Shown here in pieces: positions 12,793-25,830 of a stretch of DNA of 64,000 nucleotides. Below the pieces are notes generated by a model. That model saw nothing but the letters and a program-made list of their open reading frames with translations. It did not search any database and had not been told where the DNA came from. The stretch's first letter is position 1. Each line of letters begins with the position of its first letter. A program made the translations under genes and the position numbers. The DNA lies in assembly GCF_021018895.1 (NCBI RefSeq), contig NC_079386.1:13915552-13979551 (forward strand), read 5' to 3'. This DNA comes from Seriola aureovittata (Eukaryota > Chordata > Actinopteri > Carangiformes > Carangidae).

Positions 12793-15630
12793 TTAGGCGT
12801 AGTTGTTGTTGTTGTGCTCAATCCTGGTCACCATGGTGGAAACCAGCCGCTCCAGCTGCTCCGCTCGCTGCTTTCCTGTCTGAAGGACCTCCTCGTGATT
12901 GGCCTTCTCCTCGCTGTCGTAGTCCATCACCGCCTGGTTGGTGATCAGCGAGAGGGCGAAGACGCGCATGCCGCAGTGACGTGCAACAATAACCTCGTGG
13001 ACTGTGCTCATGCCTAATGAAAGTGGAAGAGGAAAAAACATTTAAACAGCTGTGAAATGTGATGTCTCGCTGGTCGGTTTTGGATGTTTATAACAACAGA
13101 AGAAGAAATGCAGAACTAATGTTGGCGAGTTAGAGGTTTGTATTAAACTATACAGCTTTGTTTTGTCTCTTTCCTGTGGGTGTAGAAGTCTCTGTAGCTG
13201 ACACGAGAAAGAAACATGGAAAAATAAATGGTGCATTTCTACATAAATCTACTCACCGACAGCATCAGCGCCCAGTTTGTGCAGCATACGGCATTCAGCA
13301 ATGGTCTCAAACGAAGGCCCGCCCAGCACGCAGTAGACGCCCTCCTTCAGGAAGTCTCCAAAGCCGAGCTCCTGTCCCACATCCATGGCCATCTGCTGCA
13401 GATCCCTGTCGTATGCGTCGGACATGCAGGGGAAACGTACGCCGAACCTGCAAGACGAAGACGTGGACACACAGGTGGGAGGTTGAGTGAGGGGGCAAGG
13501 GACGGAGGAGGCCTGGGGTGGCGCTGCTGCAAATGAGTTTAACAGAGAAGAAGACCTACCTCTCATCGTTGGGTCCGGACAGAGGATTGTTGCCAGCGAA
13601 GCCGGGCATGTTGAGGTGGTCTTTGATGATCATGATGTCTCCCACTTTAAAGTCCTGATTGAGGCCTCCAGCTGCGTTGGTCAGCATCACGGTCTCCACA
13701 CCGAGCAGCTTGAAGATTCGCATGGGCAGTGTAATCTGGAAAACACACACAGTATATAAATATAGATATTATCTAACTATTCAGACGCCACATCTTGCAG
13801 CAGCGTGACTTTATATGGTGTTTTTTTTTTTTAAAGGCCAGGACGTCAAACCCAATTAGTTCAAGTGTTTAAAATGCACTCGGAAACTTGGTGTATCACA
13901 CACACACACACACGCACGCACGCACACACGCACACACACACACCTTCTGGATTGGGTAGCCTTCATACAGGTGGAAGCGCCCCTGCATGCAAACACACGG
14001 CCTCCCCTTCAGTGTGCCAAACACTAGCCGTCCTGCATGTCCATGCACTGCAGGAAGAAACACAAACCAGTCAGTAAATATCAAACAGAGTGTGACAGAG
14101 AGTCTGCAACAGAGAGGTGTGTTGTAGTTTAACGCACCAGTGCTCTGTGGAAAGCTGGGGATGTCCTTGTAGTTGAAGGCCACCTGGTCCTTTAACATGT
14201 CAGCCAGCCCTCCGAGCCCTGACCCGCACACGATGCCCACTGCGGGTCGGACGTCTGTCTGGGCCAGCAGCCAATCTGCAATGGCCTTGCAGTCCTCGTA
14301 GCTGTAACTGGATGACATGACAAAAAAAAAAAGGTCAAAGGTTAGGATGACCACTGGTAGCAAAGTGAGCAAAAAATTAAAATACCTTTATCTTTAAATG
14401 TTGTGAAAGCACATTTCATAATGAATAAATGATGACAGAAAGATCAGCAGTTACTTTTTTGGTATCTTTTGTGCTTTCTCTGCAGAAGACCTGCCTCCTC
14501 CCACTATCAGAGTCCTTACTCACCTCCTGAGTAACATGTGCTGTGCTCATCAGATTACAGGATAGGAGCAGAGTCTCCCACAGGCCTACATTGATTTTAT
14601 AATTTTTATCTTTTACCATTTATTTACCACCATATCAACACGTCCACCACTTTCTGATTTTTGACTATTTCAAAAGAGTAAAGTCTTATTTCACTGTAGA
14701 GCTGATTGCAGCTCAACAGCTCTGTCACAGTCGAACTGACCGTTGGGAGCACCGGGGGAAATCCCTCCGCATAGGTGGGCCATCAAAAAAAAAAAAAAAA
14801 AGTTCATAAAGTCTTTTCCGGTCCTCTCATTGGGGTACCCAAAGCATGCATGTGTCAGGACTGGCCTCACTGTCCAATCACAATATCTGATAGACCCTCA
14901 CTGACCCGACCCAGCAACCCTAATCCGAGAACTGCTACTAATAAGGATATGACTTTTGAAGAGAGACACACGCGCTCTCTCTCTCTAACAAACTCACATT
15001 CCTTAAGAGTCACAGTAGTATCACGCTTCTCGTGCACGTCAGTGGTTGCACGCACGCGCACTCACACATGTGTCTGGCTGCTGAGATGAAATGTCCTCTT
15101 CTCCCCTCTAATTTGTCTCATTCAGTTCATGTAATTTGTGCAATTACTTCAATTTGACAATCTGACTGTTCTGCCTTCACACAGGCTCAATGGACCTCCT
15201 GTTAGGACTGAGCTATAAATACTCACACTCTACTGAGAGACGCTGCTAACAAACTTTCAAAGCACCTTTTAAAATTTAATTAAAATCTTAAAATTGCCAT
15301 GGAGTCAAATAAAGTAGACATCTGCTGCTTTAAGGAATAGTGGTCTAAGCACTAAAAAATATCTTTAAAGTTGATAAATCACAGTCAAAGAGGTGGGGAT
15401 ATTCCACGCAGCACCCCCTCTAGAATGAATGAATGGTTTTCTATTTAGCCTGGTCTTGAGCGCATGTGCGCATTTCTCTTGGCTCCCATCCTAAATTCCC
15501 GATATATTTTTTGCCCACCGCCTTGACGTGCCCATGAAGGGGCCATGTGCTCGGCAGCATGGGGAGAAGAAAGCTGAAAGAACAGTATGTTGAAAAAATT
15601 TACTCACCCTTTGTTTGTCTCTGGAAACAT
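12793..15630 (-). CDS. pnp: Purine nucleoside phosphorylase
   Basis: The enzyme cleaves inosine and guanosine with phosphate to the free base and ribose-1-phosphate in cytosolic purine salvage. Coding exons on the minus strand, in transcript order, are 15608-15630, 14138-14307, 13944-14047, 13560-13735, 13257-13447 and 12793-13013, giving 885 bases, or 294 aa plus TAA; the human enzyme has 289 aa. Family signatures are all present: [10 protein letters not shown] and HAGRLVFG (phosphate-site region), [38 protein letters not shown] and [19 protein letters not shown]. The start codon at 15628-15630 was chosen because its short exon (MFPETNKG) ends GG|gtgagt in the phase needed by the exon starting YSYEDCK, as in mammals where exon 1 codes only four residues. 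An in-frame ATG at 14316-14318, just upstream of the second exon's splice acceptor, would give MSSSYSYED if that sequence were exonic. Confidence 0.93.
13890..13945. repeat. (CA/CG)n microsatellite at a pnp splice donor
   Basis: A CA-rich run with CG interruptions from about 13897 runs directly into the splice donor of the pnp exon ending at 13944, so the intron starts gtgtgtgtgtg on the minus strand. Confidence 0.85.
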
Positions 15631-15857
15631 TGCGGAAGATTAAATAAGAGTCTGATGAGGCAAGAAAAAAAGTCAATGTGTGACAACACCCTTTTTAAGC
15701 GCCAAAAAAAAAATATCTAGTTCCTACGCGGCAAAACGTTGAGTCAAATCTCAGCTAATAGTTAGATATTATAAACAAGCTTTGGGAGAAGTTTTTAAAG
15801 ACTTCTATGAGGGTTTCTTTTGGTTCTAATTGAAAAAAGCTTGAGCGCTCCCGGTCG

Positions 15858-15960
15858 AGTCTGGGGAAAGAGCGCAGCCGCCGGGTTTATTATAGGGCCA
15901 GAACCCCGCCCCTCCTCCGCTGAAAATGACGCATAAAGAATGCTGCAGCTTCATTGGTTG
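15858..15960 (-). promoter_or_regulatory. Core promoter of pnp (CCAAT, GC box, TATA)
   Basis: Read on the minus strand there is a CCAAT box (RC of 15953-15957), then GGGGCGGGG (RC of 15904-15912), then CCTATAATAAA (RC of 15886-15896). They have normal order and spacing, placing a start site near 15860. The first coding ATG follows about 230 bases downstream in the same likely first exon. Confidence 0.6.
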
Positions 15961-16362
15961 TGCCGTCACACCTTCAAAATAGCACGCAACTTAGAAAAAG
16001 GAAATAAAAAATGTGTCCGTTCTGCTCCTCAGCCCCCACCCCATCCATTCACGCCCCCCTTCCCAGCAGCAGTAGCAGCAGCGGCAGCAGCAGCAATAGA
16101 AGTGGAGACACTGTAAATCATTTTTTATCAGTTTCTGATGTCCACGTTATTGTTAAAAGGAAACGTCCGCTGTTGCAACAGCCAGTCAGCAATGATCCTA
16201 CAGCTTCTTATTGATCAACACTGCAGTTATCCCCCCAGAGGCAAAGACAAGATGTGATTTTTCAGCATGACTCAGGTTGGAAACGTGGAAACATCACGTG
16301 CCTGATTGTTGTCCCTGTTCTCGCCATCATGGTATAAAGGTTAATAATTTTCATGTATGGAC

Positions 16363-16420
16363 CATAGACTGTATATAAAGAGATATGGACTGTATATATA
16401 TATATGTATATATTTAGAAA
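16363..16420. repeat. Teleost repeat fragment (tagactgtatataaag) plus (TA)n
   Basis: The words CCATAGACTGTATATAAAGA and GGACTGTATATATATATATG resemble, from memory, the edge of a common fish repeat containing 'ccatagactgtatataaagatgga'. Only a fragment is seen. Confidence 0.4.
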
Positions 16421-17479
16421 CAATTATAGCATCATATGTGACTTTTTTTTGTTGAGTAGTCATTTAACTTCTGCTCTCATGTTGTGATTTGAAAACAAAA
16501 ATAGCACAAAATGCAGTGTGGAAATTCCAGGAAGTGTGAGTTTTTATTTCATTTTACACTGTATATACATCTAAACAAGAGCTTGACTATGGCTGCACTT
16601 GATGTTGCCAAAGGGCTCCACAGTGAGAACGTGATGACAGCAAGAGTATTTCCTACAGCTACAAAAGAAACTCCTTGTTTCTCCTAAAGAAACAACTCTG
16701 TCACCTGCCTCTGTCAACATGACTCCTTTATTACAGACAGACAAGTGTAACACACTGTACATAAACCTGTTTCTACAAGAACTGTCCTCTGAGCATCACT
16801 TTATTTGAGAGTTTACAGCCACAATATTTATCACAGTGAATCACAATGATTTGCAAATTGGCAGCTGCTGTCAGCTATAAAAGGAAACTTTGAAGGAACA
16901 GGATAAAAAAAAACAACTTGATATTTGCCAAAAAAAAAAGACCAACCATGATAATATATGATAATAAACATTTTGAACAATTTGAAGCACAGTGAACATA
17001 TAGACATGTATAGTATAGGGTAGGTTAACAAACCTAACTACAACAGTAGATAACCCACCACTATCCATGAAGCAATGCTTCTGTTGGTGAATGATTCAAT
17101 AAAGATAAAGCCCCATTTCATGGCAACGTTTATGATATTTTGTCCGTGTGTTGTGCTATTGTTGTCAGTTCATTGGTGCATGACACACCCTGTTTGGAGA
17201 GTGTGTGTTGTAAATCGGGCAGATCACAATCCAGTAAACTATAAACAATGAGTCCATTTGATCGGTTTATTTAAGGCTCTACATCGTACTCATGGGATAT
17301 GTCCTTGCTGTGCAAACTCACAGTCATGAGGAATGTCACCTGCACTGAGCGTCCCGTGATCAATGTGCCATAATAAATGTGAAACGAAACGATGTGAGGA
17401 GAAGCGATGGACACACACTTTCAAAAGGAAGCGGGCCAAACGTGAAACAGCAGAAGACACACATTAAAAAATTCCTTTT

Positions 17480-17595
17480 CACATTTAATTAAGTGAAAAT
17501 ACTCCATTAAAAGTAAAAGTCCTGCTTCTAAAGTTTCTTAAGTACAGAATTATTGCCAGCATAATGTAAATAAAGTTCAGAAAGACCCTTTAGCT
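17480..17595. repeat. Reverse-oriented fragment of the acttttactt-type repeat
   Basis: The words CCATTAAAAGTAAAAGTCCT and TTTCTTAAGTACAGAAT resemble the reverse complement of the repeat at 745-1245. The short, decayed copy lies between pnp and the channel gene. Confidence 0.45.
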
Positions 17596-18318
17596 CTTAT
17601 ATTTATCACCTATTATTATGCCTTAAAGGAGCTACTGTATGTGTAAGTTTTGCTATTATATAGCCAGCGTTAGCATTAACAGCTGTTTACTTACCAGTCT
17701 GGAACAAATGTTGCGAGTTCAGCATCAAACTTCATTCCTTTACTCACCAAGAGTTGTCTCCAGCAGTGGAAAGCAATGCCAATGTTAACTCTTGTCTCTA
17801 TTATGTCTTTTCTTCTACTGGAGTAACCTCTTGTTTTATAAAGACAACTATGGCCAAAGCTGCCACCCGTACCCGGAAAGAAACCACACTCAGGGTCAGG
17901 CGTTCACGTGTCAGAGAAAATAGCCCCTTTAACATGCAAGCAGTAGCCTGCTTTAATGTTAGCATTAACAATAATATTGTTTCTTTCTTAAAATAGGTGA
18001 AAACAATCTACCGTCTGTCACAGGGCTCAGTAGATTTATGTCTAAAGAATCTACCATGAACACTGGGCCTCCTTCGAAATGATCAACCAACTCTTGGCAC
18101 TTTTTCTTTTCTTTCTTTATATGTGGTTTTGGTTCATTCATGATGTAAAATTACTTAAGAAAAGAATTAGGTTCTGGTCCTGAGATGCCCAAGGAACTCT
18201 GGGACAAAAACAAAAACAAAAACAAAAACACTAAACCAACAAACAAAAAAATGCAACAACTACTTGACCTTCTGAGCCAGCTTGCATAAAGATACACTGC
18301 CATAAAACAAAAATCAAA

Positions 18319-18362
18319 CCAAAACAAAACAAAACAAAACAAAACAAAACAAAACAAAACAA

Positions 18363-18393
<31 letters not shown>

Positions 18394-18434
18394 CAAAACA
18401 AAACAAAACAAAACAAAACAAAACAAAACAAAAA
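18319..18434. repeat. (AAAAC)n tract
   Basis: About 22 tandem AAAAC units with one A-rich interruption near 18361-18369. Its complement gives apparent long open frames coding runs of F, V, L and C, which are not genes. A shorter AAAAAC run lies at 18207-18230. Confidence 0.95.
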
Positions 18435-21400
18435 CAGGGTCCCATAACAACAACTAAGCCCAACCTGCCCAAACTTTTGCGTAAGCCACAATTACAGTTG
18501 AATTCCTTTTTATAATTTACGTTCATGAAATAAAAAGTTAAAAAAAAAAGGGAATGTCAGTTACAGGCCACCGTAGATTTCAGGGACGCAAAGACTGAGA
18601 GCACAGCGCCAGATTCTTGCATAAAAGTAGAAAACTTTTGTTAATGTTGCTGCTAATCTTGGACACTGACAAAGATTACATAATACCCCAACCCCCTTAT
18701 TGAGGTTTACTACTATATTCATGTTTCTGTAAACTGGCATACTCATAAACAAAGAACAGTAAAACACGTTGGGTGGAAATCAGCCTGTAATCGTTATATA
18801 AGTTAACGTAAGCCAGTGTTGACCTTTGCTGTGGTCTAGTTATGCAGGATTACATGGGTATACAAAGGCCCCAAAAGCTCCAAAGACTTGTCAAAGTCTA
18901 CCAGCAGCCAAAACATGGGGAGACTACATCACAACATACATCCTGACGTCGTTGGACCTTGAGTTGTTGTTTGGCATTGAGACATTGAGACAGTCGTCAG
19001 CCTCTGTGTGTATTATGACTTCCTTTTGGGTCAACCGCCTTTCTGTTTGGGTTCTAGCTTCTTCATATCTCTTGTTCTTTTTAAAGGACAGTTATTAACT
19101 TTGTCTGATAACACAGTGGGAGTCGTTGACCTGTTGACCTCTTCGCCCCTCCCCTTGGTTAAAGCTAACACGCCCTAGGCTCAGCCAATGAGTGGTGGCC
19201 TTCTGACGTCAGCATGATGAACCCAGGTAACCTGTTTGCCTGTTCTTCAGTTTTTTGCAACTAATTCGAAACGTCAATAAAAAGCTTTTTGAGGTAGAGA
19301 TGCTGATAGTAAGAGGAAACAGTCAGATGGCTGCAGTCATTTGGTTGTCAGATGTCTAGTGCTGGTATGCTTTATTCGTAGTACTCATGTAAAACACACA
19401 CGACATCGGACTCTATCTAATTCAGAAGCAGAAAGGAGCTTGATGATGTGCATCCAAAGTTACAGCCCGGTCAGACCCACAGAAATCTGTCACCTCAGAA
19501 ACCACCAGCTTTGTTTTTTTTTCTTCTTTTGAGCTCTTTCCATGCCAGGTTTGTTTTACATGCTGAATGAAGACACTGATTTGACAAGGGATACAATATC
19601 AGCAGACTCTGCAAAAAAACATACAGGTTTATCATGTTAGACATCTTGATATGCATTCCACACCCATCAACCGCCGTATTTGATATAATTTGCAAGGCTG
19701 CCACGGCTAATGCAAGCTGAGATTTCTCACACACGGTGAAGTCCTGACCTGAAATCATTGGGTTTGGATGGACATACCATCATCTCACATGTCTGCTGAA
19801 AGCTCCTTCCACTGATCCTGCAGTTTTAAAGGGGCTGCCACTTTGATACTTGCGGGCCACTTCACTCAGTTATAATCCTTTTTTAGCAAAATAGAATTAC
19901 CACCTCGCGGTTGACCTTCCCAAAACTGTTGCCACAAAGCTGGAAACACTAATATCATTGTTTGCTGCAGAGTTAAGAGTTCTTCGTCTAGCCTGGAGTT
20001 GCCACATGCTTATGGCCTGATATTGTACTTTATGTTTCTTTGTGGATCAGTGATTCATTCAGAGTTACTCCTTTGTGTTTTTATGCAATTCCACTGACTG
20101 TATCTTAAATCTGGCCTTCTGGCTTTTTGCTTGAAAAGTCACACATAAAATAAAGAGATAAAAAAGTCTAATAACAGAATGTTAGATACAATGATTTCTA
20201 AGTTGTTTTGGATGCCTGACCCTCAGAGGAGCAGCTTGGTCTTAAAGGGAGCACGGTGAAAACATGAAAAAAACCAACTGTTTCCATACTCCACATGTTC
20301 TGCATTCTTTCACTCTGTTGCAGGTACTTTGCTCACCATACTGTTTACTTTTTACGTGCCGAGGAAAAAACCCATATGAAGGACACGTTTACATGTGAGG
20401 TCGTGCAAATATTTTGTTTTTTTTGTTTTTGATGTCAGAGGAAAGACCTAAATCATCCTTCTCCCCGGCCTTGACTCATTTCTAGAAATATACACAGTTG
20501 GTTGTTCCACTCTCAGTGTCCTCCTGTGCAACCATAACAAACCTACTACCTACTTCACTCAAACGAAATATCGATCCTATAGGACGAATCGTGGTGAAAT
20601 GTCTGACCCCGTTTTCACAATCATGGTCCAGCCAGGGTTTTTTGGGGCAGTGGAATCTCCTGTTTTCAGTGCATGTGAAGAGATGAAGGTTTCCATCGGT
20701 ACATGTGACTCATTGCTCTGTACAGACCTTTTTTTTTTTTTTTTAGAATAAGAGTTCTTTGTTAAAATCTGGAAGGGATTAAACAGTTGATCACTTAAGC
20801 ACCTCCCCATGCACAGCTGAGCTCAATAGGTGTCACACCGCACAGCTGAAGTCACTGATTACAAACTCAAAGATGGTCGGAATGAACACAAAATAAATTT
20901 AAACTGGAAAACTCAATTTACCCCAAAAGGATCTATCTGAAAAGCAGCACATAAATTGATATGATATGAACTGACACAGCTCTATACTGATAATCTACTG
21001 TAAACCTTAACAAGGTAACGTCTTGGTATGTCATTTGATAGAAGTATTGAATTCCTGAGTAGAAGAATAGTTTGCATCTTTAATAATAGCAACAAAAACT
21101 GAAAATACAACAAAATATCTTGAATGGAAGTCGAAACTTCTAATGTTATTCCTATATGTACAGTAGCTGTGATGACTTTTGCAGCAAAGAACATCATCTG
21201 CTGATTGACATTCAGAATCTAAATGACTATGACTTTGACTAAGATGAGTAATTAGCCTTGAATCCTCTGATTCTTTGTCCAGTATCACACAAAACTATGT
21301 TAATTCCACTATTTAAGGAAAACTGGAAAAGAAAACCAAGCCAGGAAATCTGCAGATGACCCCTGTGGTTCACTGAAATGCAGTTAGAGCCCTGAGCTGC

Positions 21401-24400
21401 ACATGAGCTGAACAAACACTTTGCTCATGTGATGACTGATTCAGTTCACTGATGACTGTGTCGTCCTTGCTTGCGTAAAAGCACAGTGTGCTATCTAAAT
21501 TGGTTTCCCTTGTATTGATTTCAGTCTACTGCCATAAGCACATCAAATGAGCTTTTTTGTGAAGCAGCATTTGGTAATTGTATTGAGACGGATGGATTTT
21601 TTTTTTACATCTTTAAAACGTGAGGAGGATTTTAAAATGTATGGCTCTTATGTTATTATCCAGTAAAGAAATGAAACCTACTTGTGCCTCGTTGCATCGT
21701 TGAGTTTGTCTGTTTGAAAAACGCTGTCAAAGCTAAACCATGATACGGTCTAAAAAAGGTTGTCAGCAATAAAGTCTGTGTTAAAACAACATGTGAAATG
21801 TATCTGAAACTAAGAATAAATTATTGACTCAAGGCACTTGAAAATCTCTCTTCCTTTTAAAGTATTGATTCAGCCCCTTTCTCTGACCCACAATCATTTT
21901 AAACTATTGTCAGTAAAACAAAAAGAATCACAGGAAGTAAAATGACTTATATGAAGCTGAAAACAGCAGCTTTGGCCTCATCTGCACTTTGATATGTGTT
22001 TATGATGTGACATATTGCTCGCAGTCATATGAGCTGCCGTGGCTGTTCGTGAACTTCTTCACGACCTGATCTGTGAGGTCAACAATGGCATGAACGACTG
22101 TATCAGACAAGGAAAATGGGCATCACATGATTTGCTTCTTGTCTGTAAAGGTTTGTACAATTGACCTGATAGTTTAAAAAGTTCTGGAGTTGCACTTAAA
22201 GTAAAGCCAAGTAGGTGGAAAATGGTTGAAGCATATTCGCAGAGGTGAAGTTTATTAGAGCGTTTCTGTTTTGGATTTTTTTTTCATCTCAGCAGTGTGC
22301 AGCCGTGATAAAGACATTGGAGACAAGACGCTGGAAATTTGTTTTCAAAGGCTTTAATCTGCAGAGGATAATCTGCGCTGGGCCTCGTGACAGTTTGAAG
22401 TTACTAACCAGGAGATGGGGGACTTTTAACTACTAGGGCGACTAGGGTCAAATGACAGTGTGTAATATGCTCACAGTGACAAACCCACTGAAGTTTTGGT
22501 TTTTCATTGTTTTTGCATGTTCTAGAAATACGTTAAGATACATAGAAAAATATATCATATGTCTATGGATACAGTACCTACACACAGGAATCATGAATGT
22601 AGGTTGTGCTCTGCAGCCTTGACACCGTGACTCCCTGAGCAATAACACAGAAATATGACTTTAGATAACTTTTAGAATAACTTGGTCTCCTGGTCTCATC
22701 CCTGCAATAAAAACAAAACAAAACAGTATGTTACATAAAACTTAAGCACTGGATATGAATCAGCACTAGGTCAAGACAAGTGTATGTACATTTATGGTGA
22801 GTGCCAAATACCATCAGTGTATGACAGCCCTTGTTAGCAGGACACATTCCTCTGACACTCCCACTGTTAACTGAACAGCAATGTGCAAAAGGTGCAAGTT
22901 AAGTGGCCCTGCAGACAGACTCATAAAATATAAAGTCTAAAATCCTAGAGTCATGCTGTCGAGGATTTTATCACAGAGGAAAAACTCTATATCCTCTGTT
23001 CTACAACTCATGCCCTTTGTTAGCAGGTGTATTGCGGTTGCTATCTATCTCTCTGTGCCATAAATATGCCAAACATGTATTTTTGTGTAAGTCTTTAACA
23101 AAAACATAGACATTTTGAGACATACATGCATGAAAATACAATCTTAATGTCATTTCAGGAGTTTTAAAGTTTTCTTTTTAAACTAATTAAAAAGAAATTC
23201 ATGTCTAATATGCCCTTAAAGTGACATTATTCTACTAACCAATATTCTAAAAGAAGGTAAAATGTCATCAGTTAATTATTTATGTAATTAACAAAGAAAA
23301 AAAAGTCAAACAAAAAGAACTTAGAAACACATAAAATAAAGATTTTGTGTCCTTTTGATTTTGACATGCATATTTCTAGAAGCAAAGGAAATGTGTTTTA
23401 CATAACCAGCAGATGGCTTATCTCAATAAAGATAACACTGGGAAAACAACCATGTGACCGATGGCTGGATAAAAAATCAAAGGTCTGGTTTTCACAGTGA
23501 CAGTGACACTGGCATGTGGAGGGTCAGATGATGCTCAGAAAGATCCAGAGCGCTCAATCTTCAGGTTATTTGTGAATATGGAAAATACACAAATGCACAC
23601 TTGGATGTTTGCTCAACATTAATCTGCGTCTTCAAACACGTCACTGTGGGTTTAACAGTATTTGTTTTTCCCTGATTTGCGTACCGGGAGGGGGGGCAAC
23701 TATGTCCCGACTTGTTCCTATTTGCCAGTAGTCGGTAAAAGTCAAACATGGAGTGAAAAAAAAACCCCAGAGTGACTGATTTAGACAAACTCTAAATATC
23801 CTTTTTACACATTACATGCACATGTGAAAGAGCTCAGGATGTAACACAGATACATTCCACATGCGTGTATGCAGCTGTAAAGACTTGCATCAGTGGAACA
23901 TTGTGGCTACATGTGAAAGCACAATCATGTGGTCACATTTTCAAGGACTGAGGACTGAAGCGCTACACACCGACCTTTTCCACACAGTGGAAGTGAAGGC
24001 GAGAAACTGTGAACTACAGTATAACTGATTGAATTTAGCAGGGACGTTAGTTACTGTAGCTATCATTTCTGCTGAGCCCAGACTTTGATTGATTCTAATT
24101 TAATTACATTGAAATAAAATGTTTGAATCTATTATTCAGAGAATCTGGTGGTGTGATAACCTTTTCAGGATAGCCATAAAATAAGAATATATGAATAAGA
24201 AAAAAGTGTCATCAGTTGGGTGAAAGGCGATAATGATCCAAGGGGCCCACATGTGGAAAGGGTCCACAAACAACAACAACAACAAAAAACCCAGACAAAT
24301 TGTTCCAGAGTCCCAGAATGACTGATGACACACAAATAATGTGGGCGTATAGTGACACTTTGTTGTTTGTGCAGTAACAGTTATGTAACAGATGACCCAC

Positions 24401-24579
24401 ATCACCTGTTTGTCTTTTCAGTCTCCGTGCCAACGCTCTGGATCAGCTGTGTTGCTTCCAGCAATGATCAGAGGAGGCAATGTAGCTGAGATGTTATAAC
24501 CCTTATACTCTATACTGCATATAGACGAATGAAAGATTAAAGGAAAAGCCAACATAAAGTATCTTATGAAGGTGTTGGG

Positions 24580-24640
24580 TCACCACATGCTGCCAGAACA
24601 GCTTCAACGCTCCTTGGCACTGATGTCTTTCCCAAACACC
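24580..24640. repeat. Fragment of a teleost DNA repeat (ccagaacagcttcaa)
   Basis: The words GTGTTGGGTCACCACATGCT and GCCAGAACAGCTTCAACGCT closely resemble, from memory, a common fish repeat reading 'gttgggccaccacgagccgccagaacagcttcaatgcgccttggca'. A short copy directly precedes the LTR-like block at 24700. Confidence 0.5.
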
Positions 24641-24699
24641 TTTCTGATGTTTGAGCTTCAGGGGCTGCATTTGACAATCCCTGTAACTTTCTAATCTTC

Positions 24700-25210
24700 T
24701 GTCATGGTTTGCTCTAAGAATACATTTTTTGTTTGAATACTTTTACACTTTGTTGGACTCTTTAGTGTTCGGACTTTTAATATGTTTGGTCTCTTTTGGA
24801 CACTTTATGTTTGATCGTTTTGGATTTAATTTATCTCTGTTTTATTTTGTAAGTACTCCCCTTGTGTGTCTCATGTCAATTTACTTCCTTCTTGTGTTTG
24901 CCTCCTGGTTAATTGTCTGCCTTGCCCTAATTGGTTCCACCTGTGTTCTATTACCCTTGCCTCCCTCGTGTACTTAAGTCTCTGTCTTTGCCCTTTTCTC
25001 AGTCTGTTTGGATTTTTTTGCAATCTGCAGTCATTTCCAGTCACGCTCCAGTGTTCTTTGTGTTTTCTGATTTTCTGTTTTGTTGTTCCTACCTGTTTTT
25101 TTGGATCCTTGTTTTGTAAGTTTCCCATTTTGTTAATGAATAAAACACCTACTTTCACTTTAGTTTGTCTGCATTTTGGATTCAGTTCTTCCTGCAAACC
25201 TGACACCTTC
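24700..25210 (+). mobile_element. Solo-LTR-like block
   Basis: The block starts TGTCATGG and ends near CCTGACA (25199-25205), so TGTCA and TGACA form short inverted ends of the TG...CA type. It contains an AAT-rich 5' half, a TACTTAAG motif (24971-24978) that may act as TATA, and AATAAA at 25138-25143 followed by a T-rich stretch. The 9-base word ATCTTCTGT occurs at 24694-24702 and again at 25211-25219, so direct repeats flank it, although the exact target-site duplication is ambiguous. The sequence style recalls fish LTR or non-autonomous elements. No internal retroviral genes are present. Confidence 0.45.
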
Positions 25211-25479
25211 ATCTTCTGTTTCATGAAAGAATTACTGTGCCTCCCTTTCTCTTCCGTCCAGAATTGATGTAGAGCAAATGTTGCTTTCTTCTGTTATAGC
25301 CACCCCATATTCAGAATAAGACTGCAATGGTGTGTAGTGTATGGGTCACTAGGTCTAGAGTTAAGGTTGATGGACACATATAGATAACATCAATATAATC
25401 TAGGACTGACAAACATTGCATCAACCACTCTATATTTGCAGAATCTAGGGGGAAAAAAAGCCTTACTTCTGTAAAACAA

Positions 25480-25830
25480 GCTTAATTTCACCTTAAGTTT
25501 AACAGTGAGTGCTTTGATATGCATTTTAAAAGTGAGTTTACCTTCAGTCCAGACACCCAAGTACTTATTTTAATAAAGTCGCTCAGTACAATTTCCATTT
25601 AGACCAACAATTTTAGGGATAATTAGCTCTCTCTAGAGACTGTTAAAAGCAAGCTGCAGGTGTTCAAAAGTCAGGCTTGTAGTTTGAGCATTACCATACA
25701 ATGCATATGCACAGAGATGTGCACTACTGGTACCTAAGAGTGATACAATGTAATTTACATGTAAGTTGAACAGAATAGGACCAAGAATAGATCCCTGGTG
25801 AACTCCTGAGATCTATTAGAAAGGTAATTA
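25480..25830 (-). pseudogene. Decayed LINE reverse-transcriptase fragment
   Basis: Read on the minus strand, one frame gives the phrase GSILGPILFNL, then a degraded region where the catalytic Y-A-D-D would be expected (it reads CAYALYG), then LQLAFNSL and, after stop codons, YLGVW. The order GxxxGPxLFN, YxDD region, LGV fits palm and thumb parts of non-LTR retrotransposon reverse transcriptases. In-frame stops make it a relic. The family cannot be settled by eye. Confidence 0.55.

Noticed and set aside
17754..17996. 80-aa frame with a basic Arg-rich stretch
   Set aside because: No family match or promoter; the sequence looks like a dispersed repeat, and the frame is probably chance.
18151..18526. 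Three overlapping minus-strand open frames rich in F, V, L and C
   Set aside because: They are translations of the AAAAC tandem repeat and have no family features or splice context.
24729..25267. Several open frames with apparent membrane segments in both strands
   Set aside because: They fall in the T-rich LTR-like block; the hydrophobic look comes from base composition and the frames are not consistent with splicing.
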